Positions 25,201 through 38,510 of a stretch of DNA of 64,000 bases are shown here, one piece after another (positions within the stretch are counted from its first letter, which is position 1; each line of letters opens with the position of its first letter). The stretch is from Rhytidiadelphus loreus (lineage: Eukaryota > Streptophyta > Bryopsida > Hypnales > Hylocomiaceae): positions 50,509,087-50,573,086 of the forward strand of contig OX344762.1 in assembly GCA_947034895.1 (NCBI GenBank). The letters are read 5' to 3'. Under the pieces are notes generated by a model, which was not told where the DNA came from, searched no databases, and worked only from the letters and a program-made list of their open reading frames with translations. The translations under genes and the position numbers were made by a program.

Positions 25201-28200
25201 ATGTATGCTCTGCTGAATTTTTTGGATACAAGCGAAAAACATCATGACCCTTCATTGACAGTGGATTTAGAATTGCAGATTTTGAAAATGATGAGGGAAA
25301 CCCGGCTAGGAAATGCATATCACATCAAAAGAGCACTTGCTGCTCGTCAGGGCATTCCAAGATATCCATGTGGGTGTGAAAAATGCCATGATTTCAGATC
25401 TCAAACCATTGAAGTAGTGGAGACTCATCACAGGAAATATGGTCGTGATCAAAGGCTAAATGAACCTCTCTTGGTAAGTTCGAAGTCAAATTCCAATGAC
25501 GACAATATAATCTCTTTTTTTTTTTCAAAATATATTTTACTTTTTATTTTCATTTTAGCCATCAGTGATCATAGGATGTATATAGAGTGGACAAGATAAC
25601 ATTGTTCGTCCAAAGTGAAGACATACATTTGACATTACAGTCTTAGAATCCTAGAATATGCAAGCTTCACTGTACATGTAGAATGAAGGAATTATCTTAG
25701 AAAACATTACAGTGTGGAATACTCTAACAATGTCTACCTTCTTTCAGCGGAATCCAATCAGACATGCAGAAGCACCACCTCATATTCTTGAAGAGGATGC
25801 AATTAGACATGCAGAAGCACCTCCATCTGTTCCTCCAGAAGATGTAGAAGTTGACGAGGAGGAGTACATTGATGCCAACGACTTCCAAACATTTGAGGCA
25901 GCCTCACCAAATAGAGAATTGAACTTGGACGATATGGCTGAAATTTTTTTGGGGCGTGCTGATCAAATCCACCAACAGTTCACAGCAGAAGAGGATGGAG
26001 TTTTGGATTTTGATGATCTGTCATCAGAGGAAGATGAACCCGACATGACTGACTTCGTAGACAACTTACTCCATCAGGCAACAGAGCCACTGTTCTATGG
26101 ATCAACCACGAGTAGATTACAATTCAGTATAATCCTCATGTCCCTTTGCACCTTATATTCCGTCAACCATAACTGTTTAGACGAAATCCTGACATTCTTA
26201 AAGCATGATGTGTTGCCCAACCCCAACAATTGCCCAAAAAGCTCCTACGAAATGAAGACACTCTTGATGAAGCTTGGACTCACCCATGAAAGCATCCATT
26301 GCTGCGATTGTGGAAGAACATTGTATTGGAAAGAGAATGCGGAACTTGATAAGTGCCCAAAGTGCAATAAGTCGAGGTATGTGGAAGGATCTCAATCTGT
26401 CCCCATTCGAGTTCTCCGGTATTTTTCCTTGATAAAGAAGTTGCGTAGAATGTTTAGATGCCCTGAGTTGTTGAAACATCTGAAATGGCATTCTACGAAC
26501 CACTCCAGGGATGGGAAGATGAGATCTCCTGTGGACAACGAGCAATGGCGATTCATCAACGAAAATTTTCCAACTTTCAACAAGGATGCAAGGAACATCA
26601 GGATGGGGCTCTCATTAGACGGAGTGAATCCACATAGTCTTCAATCCTCAAAGCACTCTGTTTGGCCCGTCTTGATGGTTTTCTATAATTTACCTCCTTA
26701 TCTGGTGACTAAACGTTTCTTCATTTCCCTTACTATGATCATTCCTGGCCCGAACTCACCTACTGAAGAAACAATTGACATATATTTGCAGCCACTCGTG
26801 CATGAGTTGAAGAAGCTTTGGGTTGGAGTATCAGCGGTTGATATGGCTGAACCACCAGGGGATAGTTGTTTTTTTACAATGCGCGGCATTTTGATGTGGA
26901 CCATCAATGACTTTCCAGCATATACATTGATTTCAGGACAAGTAGGAAAAGGATATGCTGGTTGTCCGATTTGCGGGGAAGGTACTTCTGCTGAGCATTC
27001 CATGGAAATAAATAAAACAGTATTTCTAGGGAATCGCAGGTGGTTACGGCACAACCACAGGTGGCGGTCCGCAAGAGCAGCCTTCAATGGCCTTTCGAAC
27101 CATGAACCAGCACCCCCTCGTCAAAGTGGAAAAACAATTGTCCAGCGTGGAGCGTGGAGAGAATCTTTCCTGCAGTGTGGCGGTCGTCAGAATTCACAAC
27201 ATGACCCAGTGAAGAGAACGAGTGTCAAGAGGATAAGCATTTTCTTTCAGCTACCATATTGGGAGGTAAGTTTTCAATTATACTAGGTCACTATTGAAAG
27301 TGGTGCATGCCTATGTAAATGCGCATAAAGATTTAAAAGATGCAATGTAGATTTGATTCGACAAAAACAGTATTTAAATGTCCATGAGTTTGAAGAGTCA
27401 ATGTAGATTTGATAAGACATAGACCATGATGCCTGTCAACATCAACAACACTCTAAACATCTATTTAGGTATAGTAGACTAAAAAATGGTGTTGAATTAC
27501 GTATGCTATGAAGAGTTAAAAGCCATGCAAGTTGCTAAAGTAGTTGTGTATAATCATTATTTATCAACGGCATTTATAGAAATAATATTTAGGAGTGGCT
27601 TCATTGGTGTTTGCTGGCATAACTTTCGTGTCATTTTTTTAGAGTTGTTTTCATTTTGGTAATGGGTGTCAATAATGCATTTAAGGAAGTTGAAAGTGAT
27701 GCTTGCAGAAATTGCCAGTGAGGCACCTACTAGACCCAATGCATTGCGAAAAAAATGTTTGTGAAAATTTATTGCGCACTCTGTTTGGAGAGAATGATGG
27801 GTTAAAATCACGAGAAGATTTGCGCGCCCGCAACATACACCATCACTTGCATCTGCGACCAAATGTGGATGGACGAACTTACTTCATGCCAGATGCACCA
27901 TATGTTTTAAAGAAAGAAGAGAAGGACGAGTTTCTGGCAACACTAAGGGATTTAAAGTTTCCAAGCAACTATGTCAGTTCGTTGAAGCGTCGAATTGTTG
28001 AGGGGAAACTGTCGGGGTTAAAGACACATGATTTCCACATCCTTATGCAACAAGTTTTGCCAGTTTGTTTGAGGAATATTGGTTGCCCTAATGTAACTGG
28101 AGCCATAATGCGAATAAGTAGATTATTTCGGAAATTATGTGTGAAGGTGGTCAATCCAGAACAAAAGTGGCAAATGCTAGAAGAGGTGGCTGAAACCATA

Positions 28201-29749
28201 TGTGCATTAGAGAAAGAACTACCTCCGTCCATTTTTGTCATCATGATGCATTTGCCTATTCATTTGGTGGAGGAATTGTTCATGTGTGGTCCAGTGCACA
28301 CGCGATGGATGTATCCATTTGAGAGGTATATGAAAGGGTTGAAAAGTTTTGTAAAAAACAAAGCAAAACCAGAAGGGAGCATGGCATATGGGTATCTTAG
28401 AGAAGAGTCCATAGGTTTTTTAAATGAATATCTAGCAGAATATACTCCGACCACTAAGCGGGCATGGGATGATAAAGAAGACCCGGCAATGTACGATGAA
28501 ATACTTGAAGGTGGAAAGCGTGACCGCGCAATGTCAAGGGACTTCCAGAAACTGATTCATAGCTTTGTTTTGGATAACACTGAGCACATGGAGCCTTACC
28601 GAAGGTGTGTTTTAGTTTTATCTCATTTGAATTTGGGAAAGTCTATTAATGAAGCTACAGTTCACTGTATTTATTTGCTGAATAGAGTGCTCTATTATTG
28701 ACGAGTATGAAGTCACAAATAATTGTTAATTAAAGTGACTAAAATAGGAGTACATTTGAACAGTACTAGTACTTGAGCTTCCATTTTTTTAATTTGTCAG
28801 TTCGGTTATATTTCAAGGGTTGGGTTGTTGCAATATACTAACAAATAAAAATGTAGAATTTTGTAGGTCATATGCAGAGGCCTTGGAAGAACGAAACATT
28901 GGAAGAGAAATGTACAGATGGCAACAACGTCGAGGTGGACGACGAACAAGATTTGTATATCCTAGGGAGTTGCAGAGTCTACCAGAGTTTTCCATGTGGG
29001 TGTTGGAAGAGGTGCGTCGTCAGCAGCAAATGGGTATCATCGTGGATGCAGATGTGATAGACACTGCTAGGGGACCTCTAGAAGTAGCTGCTTCATACAA
29101 GTCAATGTATGCTTTTGGAAACCATTTTAGAGTTCAAAGTTCAGAGCGCTCTTTAAAAACATTTGACAGTGGAGTTGCTGCTACATTCCGACAAGTGTGT
29201 AGGAATGGAATTCGTGATACTCGTCAAATAGACGCAGACGTGGAGTATGTTGGACACATTGAAGAAATTTTGGAGCTCAACTACAGACGCCACTGCATAG
29301 TAGTGCTGGTATGTGATTTCGTGAAGGCAAATTACGTGGGAGAAAATGCAACAATTGTAAAGGATAGATGGGGCTTCACTTTGGCAAACTATGAAAAAAG
29401 GGCAGGTGTCATCAATCGGGACAGTTTTGCATTCCCCAGGCATTGTGAGCAAGTATTTTATTCTGATGCAAGAGAGGCACCAGGATGGAAAGTGGTTTTG
29501 AGGAAGGAAGTCAGGGGTAGAAGAGTGTTGCCAAATAGTGACGAAGAAGACATGGAGGGTGGACTCTTCAACATGGGTGATGATGAAGATTTCGAGGGTT
29601 TACGACTTGAGAGAGATGTTGGAGAGGGATTGGTGCATGTTGTAGCTACAGGTCATGATGTTGTCATGCCGGATGTTCCAGTACGTGGAAGTGGACGAAC
29701 TAGAAGTCGTCGGTTACACACAAACGAAAACAATGGGAATGGTCGTTGA
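25201..29749 (+). CDS. CACTA tnp2-type transposase
   Basis: Exons 25201-25473, 25748-27265, 27709-28604 and 28867-29749 join in phase to 1189 residues. The N-terminus has a CxCxxC knuckle (CGCEKC, near 57-62). Exon 2 has a second zinc-type motif (CCDCG...CPKCNK) and the Transposase_21 core: LSLDGVNPHS with Asp382, a YNLPP motif and an IPGPNSPTEE(T)IDIYLQPL region. Exon 3 starts with LLDPMHCEKNVCENLL and carries the DUF4218 segment (MHLPIHLVEEL...GPVHTRWMYPFE, from about 777). Exon 4 has the DUF4216-like region near 1000-1080. It cuts and pastes the element in which it lies. The stop is a TGA at 29,747-29,749, and the same frame stays open for another 115 codons, so the protein is probably truncated at its C-terminus. 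Exons upstream of 25,201 are possible. Confidence 0.9.
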
Positions 29750-30097
29750 TCTGGCTGTGGTGGTCGTGGTGTTCAACGTGGGGTAGGTGCCGTTAGAGTT
29801 GCTATACGACAGAGATCACCAGTGCAAGGCGAAGACATTAGAATGGCTCAAGAAGAAGACCTGGCGGAAGAAGAATTTTTGTATAGACAGAACCTTGGAG
29901 GAGATATTCGGTCTTGCAGAAGAAGAGAAGGTGACGAAGTCGAAGAGGAGAGAGCAAACCGTCGACGAACTGAAGGTGCAGTTTTCGTAGCAAGTGAAGA
30001 AGAGTTCACTAATGTGGATGGGAGCAGGTCTACGAGTTCATCGAGTTTATCAAGTTCATCAAGTTCATCGGAGGCTGAAGATGACGACATTGCATAA
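29750..30097 (+). pseudogene. In-frame C-terminal extension of tnp2 beyond a TGA
   Basis: Directly after the TGA the same frame runs 115 more codons to a TAA at 30,095-30,097. It is Gly/Arg-rich, then strongly acidic, and ends with a serine run and EAEDDD. It reads as the natural tail of the transposase cut off by a single nonsense change (CGA to TGA would explain it). If related copies stop at the same place, this would be untranslated sequence instead. Confidence 0.6.
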
Positions 30098-33000
30098 GTT
30101 GAAGTCTAATCCTGTGTACCGTCAATCTTTGATGTGGAGAGTTCTACAGGAGAAAGTGGGAAGTTATTAGCTGCACTACGGTAAGATCGAGTAAACTGTC
30201 ACTATCATTTTAGGAAACTAATGCAATTTCTTGTTATATTGATTTGTAGGAGAAGACTTTGAAAATCAGGAATGCAAATCAACATAATGTCATAACGTGA
30301 TGATCAATATTTTTCAGTTTTTTCAGGAAGTACTGTGTGTCAAAGGTCCTTAGAGGTTTACGAATGAGCTCATGTCAGTTTTTCTTTCTTCAAAAGTTTT
30401 TAGTGTAGTCGTAAGTCATGTATGTTCGATTGTTTGTGTCCACTTAAAGTCGATGGTGTTGACAGTTGTCAACGAAGTCATCATGTCCTCTAGTCTATGG
30501 AAGCATGTAGCTAAGTTGAAATAACATAGTGCAGTTACTATCAGTCAGTTTTAGTGTGAATATTGTATCTCAGGTTGCTCGAATCCAAAGTGAGTGGGTC
30601 ATCTGCGTTCGATATTTCAGGTTTTGTATGAATTTGATGAAATCATTCGTGATTTATTGATTTGCAGTAGGAAGTTTAAGTTCTAAATAGGCTGCGATTG
30701 TGTTGTATACTAGAGAGTAGTCAAGGCTAAATTGATGACAAAGCTTGTCTAGTACTTCGGTAGGCAAGTGATGGTTGTTGTCTTCAGAACTTGGAGCATC
30801 ACTGCAAAGCTATTTGAAGTATATTCATGTTAATTTTATTGATTTGTAATTATATTGGTAGTAGTGGAAGTCATTGCTTAGGCTTACTTGGCCTATGTGT
30901 TAATATAATTGGTGAAAAAGGGATTACTGATTACAGTTGTGCCATACTAATAAAAAATCTTTCCACAGTGCAGTAGTTCACAGTTATATTAGAAATTGCC
31001 ATGAATTTTGTCGGATTTTGCAACATTGATGATTTGATGATGGTAAGGTATTTTACGGAGGAGGCCTGTCGACAGCATCCATACTATAAAGCAGGATTTT
31101 GTACCCTCGTATCATTGGTTTGTAAGGCCTGAGTTCCATGCTATAGGCTTTTCAGCTTAAAAATAGCAACTACAGAAATTAAAGGATAGTCAAGTGAACT
31201 TGAATGATTTCTTCTATAGAATGAAAGATATTATTTTTTCTTATCATATGAAGAGTATGACAGTGTGTAATGCAGAGAACAATTGTCTTGGGAGTGAAGT
31301 TGGAGTGCAATGCGACTTTGCAGTTATATTCAGAAGTTGTAGAGTCGCTTCTGAATGTACCTTGATTGTGTGCATCGTTTACAGAGAACGTGGCATGTTG
31401 AATGTCGACCAGGTACACTTGTCTAGAACCTTCTTGTACATTAATCACACAGTAGTGGTGTACTAGTTATTTGTAGATCCTGGTTGTGGTCCTTATGCTG
31501 TGTTCAGTGAGCACATGCTGAGTGATGCACCGTAGATTTTGACGGTGTTTTGTGTCATTTTTTGGGCCATATGGGTTTTTGAAAGTTCTAGGTTGGACTA
31601 ATTCTCTTGAAATAAAGGATTTTCACTATTGGAACTGTATTAGCATAATGAGGTTTTTGCAAGTTACATTTTAAAATTAATCAAGTGTGTGACCTTATAT
31701 TGTTGTAAGCTGTGATGGTGAATAGAAAATAATGATGAGTGGGATACCATTTGGATGGTTGTCTGCATATATGTTATCTTTCAATTACAGTAGCTGGTCT
31801 CTGAGTAATGGAAGCCTCCTACTTTGGAGAAATTTTTTTGCAAGTATAAAACTTAAAGAAGAGGCAACCTTTTCTTGGTTTAGGGAAGGACTATGGATCG
31901 ACTGTGACTTTGTGAGTACCAGTGTAAATCTTGAGCTTTGTGGGGTATGCATTGCAAGATTTTTCTTTCGTGACACTTCTTTCTGGAGGTGCAAAGGATG
32001 TATGACAGTATGAGGAGCATTTATAGCAGAGTAGTATCAAAGTGAGGTTTTGAGATAAGTGGAAATTGACAACGTCACTATAGAGTGTGAGTGCAGAATT
32101 TGAGGGAAATTATCATTATATCGCAGCATATCCTTTCTTTTCCTGTGTCCCTACTTTATTTTTTAGGTTGGTTGTTCATGGGCATGCTCGGACAGGGAAG
32201 CTTGCTTGTTATGAGTTTGTATGTCCACGAGGGCAACTGCATTATCGAATTCTTGTGCAATCATGCGATGTGTTCAGTTTGCTTTGACAAGTGAATGTGT
32301 GCATATCGCTGTTTAATGTGGAACATCTTTTAGATGGGCAATATTCGACAGTGAGAGGAACATGTACATGTGGTCTAATATGAAGTTGAATTGCATGCAG
32401 AAAGCATTAGCAATGTTAAAGTGGGAGGACTGACACTTGCATCTATATCGAAGGTTTAGGTGATAGAAATTCTTTAGAAGATAGATTTTGGGGACAAATG
32501 GCATTTGCACTTCACGTGGCATGTCTTTGAACACATGTGAGTAGGTATAAGAAGTGCAAAAAAAGATTATGAGCTGCAGAATTGGATGAAGCTGCAGTAG
32601 AACGGCTAACTAGTGTGAGCCAGGTATGGACATCTTTGTTGAAGAAAAATTGGTATATATTTTTGTCGTCATTTGGAATAGTGGTAGACAATTTTAATTG
32701 ATGACTAAGATTTGTTGGCTCATGATGTAATTTAATTCAGGATTTCGGGCATAAACCAGAAGAAGTAATGAGGAAGTTCAGTTTGTTTTGGCTGAAGCAT
32801 GACATCTTTGTCATGGTAAGTACCAAAGTGTCTGAACTCTTATACCTTGCTATTGTATTGCTTCCCCATTTTCTGTAGGTGTTTGTTGGATGTCATGTAC
32901 ATGAGAAAGAACGCATCAGACCTCGTAGTGCAATAAATGATGGCAAAGAAATTTGAATCCAGTAGAAGATATAACTTTTTTCGAATCATACATGGTGTAC

Positions 33001-34160
33001 ATCTGGTCTTAGACTCTTAGTGTTAGTTGTTCTTTCGTGTGATAGATTTTCATGTGGTAGTTCTCATATTTAGCTACAAAAGCACTGTTGTAGAGAGATT
33101 GGAGAAAACAGATTTAAATATTAAAGAACAAAGCAGTAGTTAGTTTTCAGAAGATTTTGACAGATGCTATCATTCGCAAGTTTTTGGTACACAAGAAGAA
33201 CTAATGATTCTTTTTGCAATTTATCAACGACTTGGACTAAAGCGATTGTATTTAAGAGATTGTATATGTTGGGTAGGTGACTTTCAATTACTGCTATTCA
33301 GTAAAGGAGGAGGTGATTATGACAGAAACTATATGAGAAAAGCAATGAGAAAACCTTCAGAGATTATACGAATTTAGCGTAGAGCGTATCGAACGTTCAA
33401 TATCGATCTACAGATAATTGTGTGAATTTGAGGATGGAGTTCAGGAGGACTCTACAAACATGCAATAGTGACTATAAGTAAGAAAAGGCGCAAACTGATG
33501 AAGGGAAGGAAAAAGGAAGTTTCATGTTGCATAAGCAATTGCTTCTAGAATTTGAATTTGCTAGTGCAGGTGGATTTCAACCATTCTCTTCTAACATATA
33601 CATCTGATGGAGTTTGTTGTGCCACTATTTTTTTATTTCAAATGACTGAGTTGGAGCCGGCTACAAATCTACAGAAACTAAGTCTCTCTAGCTAGAGAAA
33701 TTAATTCTTAGTGTCGAGAGCATATGAGGACATCAATTCTGTTCACCAAATAAAAAAGGACTATTGGAAGACCGTAGACTTGATGCGCATTTGTTTGGAA
33801 TGTGATAATATGGACGAAGCTCTATAAAAGGGTTTTCTATGTGCAAGGATTAGGGACATCTGTATATTCGCTACAGAGTTCCAACCTCAAACTCTAAAAT
33901 TTGCATGTGTACCTGACAATTCATGCATGTGAATGCAATGTGATTTGTGCCTTAATTTTGTGGAATGCTATGGACAAGTTGTCTGTAAACATCGAAATTC
34001 AAGAAAATGCCAAAATGCACCATCATTTTGTGGAAAGACAAAAAATGAATATACAAGTGTCCAGTGCATGAGTGACATAGAAGCGGGACAATAAATGTTG
34101 GATGAGAAGTATTTCTGCAATTTCAAAGTCATCCACGTGTACAGACCTCCAAAAGTCATT
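30098..34160. other. 3' non-coding part of the CACTA element
   Basis: About 4 kb of AT-rich sequence without a convincing gene on either strand. Only short open frames without recognisable motifs are present. Confidence 0.5.
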
Positions 34161-34290
34161 GACTGAGAATTGACAAAAAGTTAACAGAATGTCCAAAAAA
34201 AATCTGAATCAACAGTAGAGGCACTGTGTGGAAGCCAGTTTGTCAATTCGGGTAAAAATTTGTCAATTCTTTGTCGTAAAGGACGGCATT
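34160..34290 (+). repeat. Right subterminal repeats of the CACTA element
   Basis: Motifs GAATTGACAAAAAGTTAACAG, TTTGTCAATTCGGG and TTTGTCAATTC mirror those at the left end, as expected for accessory-protein binding sites. Confidence 0.65.
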
Positions 34291-34389
34291 CTCTTGTAGT
34301 GTAGGGACTTTTACCAACTTCAATGCAAATACTCCTTTTATGTTTTTTTTGTAATAATTACTATAAAAATAAGCAAAAAGCAAAAAATA

Positions 34390-35231
34390 TTTAAATCCTG
34401 AGACCCAAGTGTCATTTATGGGGCTCACAGCTTCTTCTCTCAACTTCTTGAGGTGTTCTAATTCTGCAACTTTTTGTCTTAACTTCTCTACTCTTTCAAA
34501 CTCCGCATCTTCTTCTCTCAATTTTCTTACATATTCTTGTAGGTTGGCTTCTATTCCTACTTTGTAAGACAGACTAGAAAAAGGATCTAGGGCAACATCC
34601 TCGATTTGTTCTAAAACTTGGGGACTAATTTTAATGGGCTCTCTGACATGCTTCTCAATTTTGTTAGGCAAATTGATTTCATCTATAACCAATAGACTTG
34701 GATGGTACTCACCGTAGCTTTTGTTGGTCCCGGCGGCACTTCTATTGCCCAAACTTTGCACCAGTCTCACTACTCACCAAAGAACTTGTGCTTTGTGCCA
34801 ACACACCTTCTGAACCACCAGTCCATGTGCAGATGAAGACTTGTTTCAATTGCTATTCGTATAGTTTTTCTGGCTCTGAACCAAGAAGAGGACAAAAATT
34901 GATGGTTAACCATTGTACAAGATATGTTCTAATAAACACAATATGTATTAAATAATGTACTATATATACTCTATATTGTACAAATTTTGACTAATTGCAT
35001 AAGATTATATTCAAAAGGATAGAATTGCGTACTGATTTCGGGATGGAAGTCCAAAATTGACGAGGTAATTTTTGCTAGGAGCCTCCCTTGCTCTTCTTCT
35101 AACTTCAAAGATTGTAGCATTTCTTGAAGATCTGAAGGTAATTTACCAAATCTAAAACTTTTGTACCAACTTGGATGCACTGTTGTGCCACAAGTAGCAT
35201 TTGCACACTTGTTAGCAACTCCAAACCACAC
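34390..35231 (-). pseudogene. Exons of an unidentified gene beside the CACTA insertion
   Basis: Two minus-strand open stretches look coding. One is about 34,985-35,231, with CANATCGTTVHPSWYKS and a Leu/Glu-rich segment. The other is about 34,390-34,770, with SLLVIDEINLPNKI followed by a charged, Leu/Glu-rich region that should form a coiled coil. Splice-like signals lie between them (AATCA/GTACGC), but the joining exon is unclear. The CACTA element sits immediately downstream and may have interrupted the gene. No family is recognised. Confidence 0.35.
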
Positions 35232-35860
35232 TCATGCGCACCATAGATGATACAAGTGGACACATGTGCACATTATAATGTCTTTGAAGGCCTTATTTGT
35301 TATTTTGAGACAAGTTCAAGTCTCATTTTAATATACTCTATAGTAAGAGTAAAATTATTGTTCATTAAATTGAGACTCAAAAAATAAATTGAGACTCAAA
35401 AATGTCAAAACATTATTTTATATATTTTGGTACTTCTAAAAAATTGAGCTACAACCAACAATTAACATTTTTATTTTTTTCATTCATTATAAACATAGAA
35501 ATTTAATAAGACGTTGATATCGCAAAGTAAAAGCGTTGAATTAAATTGAGACTACCTTGTCTAAAAATAACTCAAGGAAAATATTGATCTACATATTTGT
35601 AAAGAGATACGTTTTGCTTGAAATACATGACAACCATAAAAAAATTTGAAAGAAGATGTGAATGCCATATACATAAATGATAAGAAGCCCCCAAAAATAC
35701 TATTAATAGAGATGAAGAGTTTCACAATGCCAGGACATTATGGTATAGAGTACAAAACATATACATACAAATATCTTAAAACATTAATGCAAAATTCATA
35801 GTAATTATACAGAGTCCCAACAATTATAATTCACTAACATAGCTTTGAACTATTCCTTGC
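35232..35860. other. AT-rich intergenic sequence
   Basis: No gene, RNA or clear repeat is visible. AAATTGAGACTCAAAA recurs near 35,370-35,400. Confidence 0.4.
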
Positions 35861-35889
35861 CTTCAGCCGAGGAAGCACCGTTGTTTGAA

Positions 35890-36335
35890 TTACACACAAA
35901 GTCCGCCACTGATGATTTGATGATGTTGATCTACCGCTTTGGAATTGTAACTTTTGTAATAACTTGAGGTTGATCTTCGGCCCCCCTTTTCCCACGTGGC
36001 TTGAAAGTTGTCATTATACAGTCCGTGTTTGACCAATACGGTGGGATTACACGGTCCTCGCGCCACACATTCCTTGCTTTTGTGTCCCATCCAGTATACG
36101 AATCCATATCAATATGACGACCCGAAGCATGTGTCCAATATTGAATTTGGATCTAATGTAAATGCCCAGGGTCTAGATTCGGATTCGTAAGCGTCCTAGC
36201 CAACCAAAATGGTTTTGGGTCTTCATCAGCAGGTTGCACCACGACAAAAGAACCCGCAAATACATCACGTGCAATACGGAATGAGGGTCTAGGTCGGTGT
36301 GAGCCCTCAAGTTGGCACTTGGAACTCTGAACTTA
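35890..36335 (-). pseudogene. C-terminal fragment of a transposase-linked protein
   Basis: The minus strand reads, with one internal stop near 36,154, through a segment containing RPSFRIARDVFAGSFVVVQP, EDPKPFWLARTLTNPN, IQIQYW and MDSYTGWDTKARNVW. The pattern of a globular domain with several tryptophans resembles the C-terminal part that follows a GRRHDRL-type motif in DUF7869-type plant transposon proteins, and the 57-kb gene ends at exactly such a motif. This link is from pattern recall, not a search. The fragment is detached from any N-terminal part. Confidence 0.4.
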
Positions 36336-37857
36336 TTTTTCGCGATTTTTAGTTAATTTTTGAGAGAAAAATAGGAAAAAACATATAAAAATACAATTAT
36401 TGTGGGTTTTGGTAGAATTCCCTACCAAAGTGGTGTGTAATGGCCTTAAATACGTGAAACACGTAAGACGTTACATTTTCACTAATTTTAGGTCTTATTA
36501 GTATAAATAAGTAGTTAAGTCAGTAATTCCGAGTGATGTGAGAATTTGAGAGTTAACCAGTCCTAGTGTCTTGTTCATGTAATACAACAACTATAAGTAT
36601 ACATGTAACAAACTGGTTAAAAGTTAGAGTCTAGTCAGAGTCAGTCGAAATCCAACTCGAAAGAGTTAGATTTATTGTTTGCAGGTAATTTTGAGAAATA
36701 CAGTCATTCACAGACCAAGATGGAGGAAATGGTGATTGGAACATACAGAGAGGTGCTTTTCTAGGTCAAAGCATGCCAGGAGGTCAAATAGAAGCCCGAT
36801 CATCCAAGATTCCCCCGGTATCAAGAATAATTTCCCCCCGGGTGGAAATTATTAAAGAATTGCTAAAAATAGCATTCTTATTGGAGATTTGGTTTTGCCC
36901 TTAGTTGATGGACATCTTGTATAAGATTGCCCAAAAGTTTCGGGATTTTACAAAACTCCACGATGACTCCATGGGAAGTCAACCGCTTAAAACTGCATTC
37001 GTAAATTCCTAGAAATTACCAATGTTGCGGTAAAATCTCACTAAAAATTAGGATAGTGTTTTGTGTGCCAATAAAGAGCCCTGTCAAGTTTGAAGACATT
37101 CCGACATTCCCAAGTACCAGAATCAGGACCAACAACGAATTTTACAAGAATTTACAACTTGGCGGCGGGTTGACCGGCGAACCAGGAGCTAGCGGTGTCC
37201 GAATGGAGCGTTTCAAGTGTCAATTCTTACTCCCACGAATATTCTAAACCACCCACGACCGACAGTTTCATCAAAAGACGCAAACTCCAAAAGTTAACTT
37301 TTTAACTTTTGTTCTGAGTTACCGTGACTCAAATTTGCGCTTTAAAACGGCTGGAGAGGTAGGGGTAAGGGGTCCCTTTGGCTAATTGGGGTATTCTGAA
37401 CGCGATGGCACAGTTTGTTTTCAGTTTCGAGTTGTCCCTCAAAAGATAGAGAGGATCTACCCTTAGTTTGACTTTTAAAAGGTAATTTTGGATTAATCTG
37501 GGTTGATTTTGCAAATATCTCTTGTAAAATCGAAGATTGGATTTGCCCAAGATACTTGTCTTGCATAAGAAGCCATCTTTTGGACTAAAGAAAGCCAATT
37601 TAGAACTAACCCTAGATTAAAACACAAAATATCTTGGTTAATTAGGTAGGTTTTCAAAATATCTTTGGGAAAATCAAATATTTGATTTGGGAAAAGATTC
37701 TATGGCCATTTAGGGCCTAGAAGGAACTCGCTTGAGAACCTTCCTTCCCATTAAACAAAGATTATTTGAAAAACGCGTTTAGGTAGTTTAGCAAAATATC
37801 TAAATTGAAAGTAAAGATAATATTACGAACAATTTACTGGGGGGGGGCCGGGAGCGA

Positions 37858-37868
37858 GTATATAAGGC
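37858..37868 (+). promoter_or_regulatory. TATA box of an LTR-like promoter
   Basis: GTATATAAGGCC lies just after GGGGGGGGCCGGGAGCGA and before a pyrimidine-rich leader, consistent with an LTR core promoter. Confidence 0.4.
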
Positions 37869-38399
37869 CCTTCCTCGAGGTTGTTTGTGGTCCTCATTCT
37901 CTTGTTTCATTCTTGTTGTTGCTCTTGTCGTGCTACCGACACTTGTCGGAGCACTTTTTAAGCCAAGTTTTGGCTATTTTCTTCTATTTTCTTCTATTTT
38001 CTTCTATTCTCTTGTACTTTGAAGGTCCGGAGGGCCCCTTCAAAGCTTTCTTTTCTTTTCTTGTTTGAATTTGGAGGCTTTAAGCCCGAAAACTTTGCTT
38101 TTCAAGAGTTTAGGTGGAGGAAATCCCCTAACTCTAGTATTGTTTGTGTTAACTAACTTATTTCTTGAATTTGGAGGCTTCAAGCCCCAAAACTTTGATA
38201 TTTTGGGAGTTGTGGGAGTAGTTCCCAAACTCTAGTTGATTTTATTGTTCTTTTGGATACTAACCAACCATTTGTGTGAATTGAGAATAATTTGTGAACT
38301 TAAAACTTTAAAGTGGCAAGGCTAGACCTTGCCAAAAGGTTTTGAGCATCACCACGTGCCAAAACTCGTTGTATAACGGGTGTTTAGTTTGAATAATTG

Positions 38400-38438
38400 C
38401 TAATGTTCGGTTAAACACTGTCATGTGTACCTCTTTTA
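38400..38438 (+). repeat. Left copy of a 39-bp direct repeat
   Basis: It starts TAATGTTCGGTTAAACACTG and ends in CCTCTTTTA. The second copy lies at 53,909-53,947. Together they bracket the ParB-methyltransferase/SWIM element and abut the left inverted repeat. At 39 bp it is longer than any usual target duplication. Confidence 0.8.
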
Positions 38439-38510
38439 GGAGGAATGCTGGTATGTGAGCAGAGAGCGGGGAGCAGGGAGCGGGGAGCAGAAAAAAGTGA
38501 GCACAGAGCA

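Larger units (their letters stand above)
13625..34301 (+). mobile_element. Complete CACTA (En/Spm) DNA transposon, 20.7 kb
   Basis: The left end reads CACTACAAGGGAA and the right end, reversed, reads CACTACAAGAGAA. Both are flanked by TAG (13,622-13,624 and 34,302-34,304), the 3-bp target duplication expected for this superfamily. Subterminal motifs related to TTGACAAAA and TGTCAATTCGG recur inside both ends. Inside are a tnp2-type transposase on the plus strand and a TnpA-like gene on the minus strand, both with well-behaved splice sites. Ends, target duplication and both proteins being recognisable suggest a recent insertion; autonomy is doubtful because of a stop late in the transposase. 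Confidence 0.93.
36400..38438 (+). mobile_element. LTR-retroelement-like sequence (left part)
   Basis: Non-coding sequence with an LTR-like layout: a block shared in inverted form with 12.93-13.05 kb, a TATA box (GTATATAAGGCC, 37,858-37,868) after a GC-rich stretch, and a pyrimidine-rich leader with repeated TTTTCTTCTA. Two similar segments, CCGAAAACTTTG and CCCCAAAACTTTG, each followed by a short G-rich stretch, lie near 38.1-38.2 kb. It stops where the inverted GC-rich repeats of the next element begin. The retroelement assignment is inferred. Confidence 0.4.

Noticed and set aside
34243..34320. Coding continuation of the 34-kb gene fragment into the CACTA right end
   Set aside because: The open frame simply runs across the transposon border and ends in subterminal repeats.
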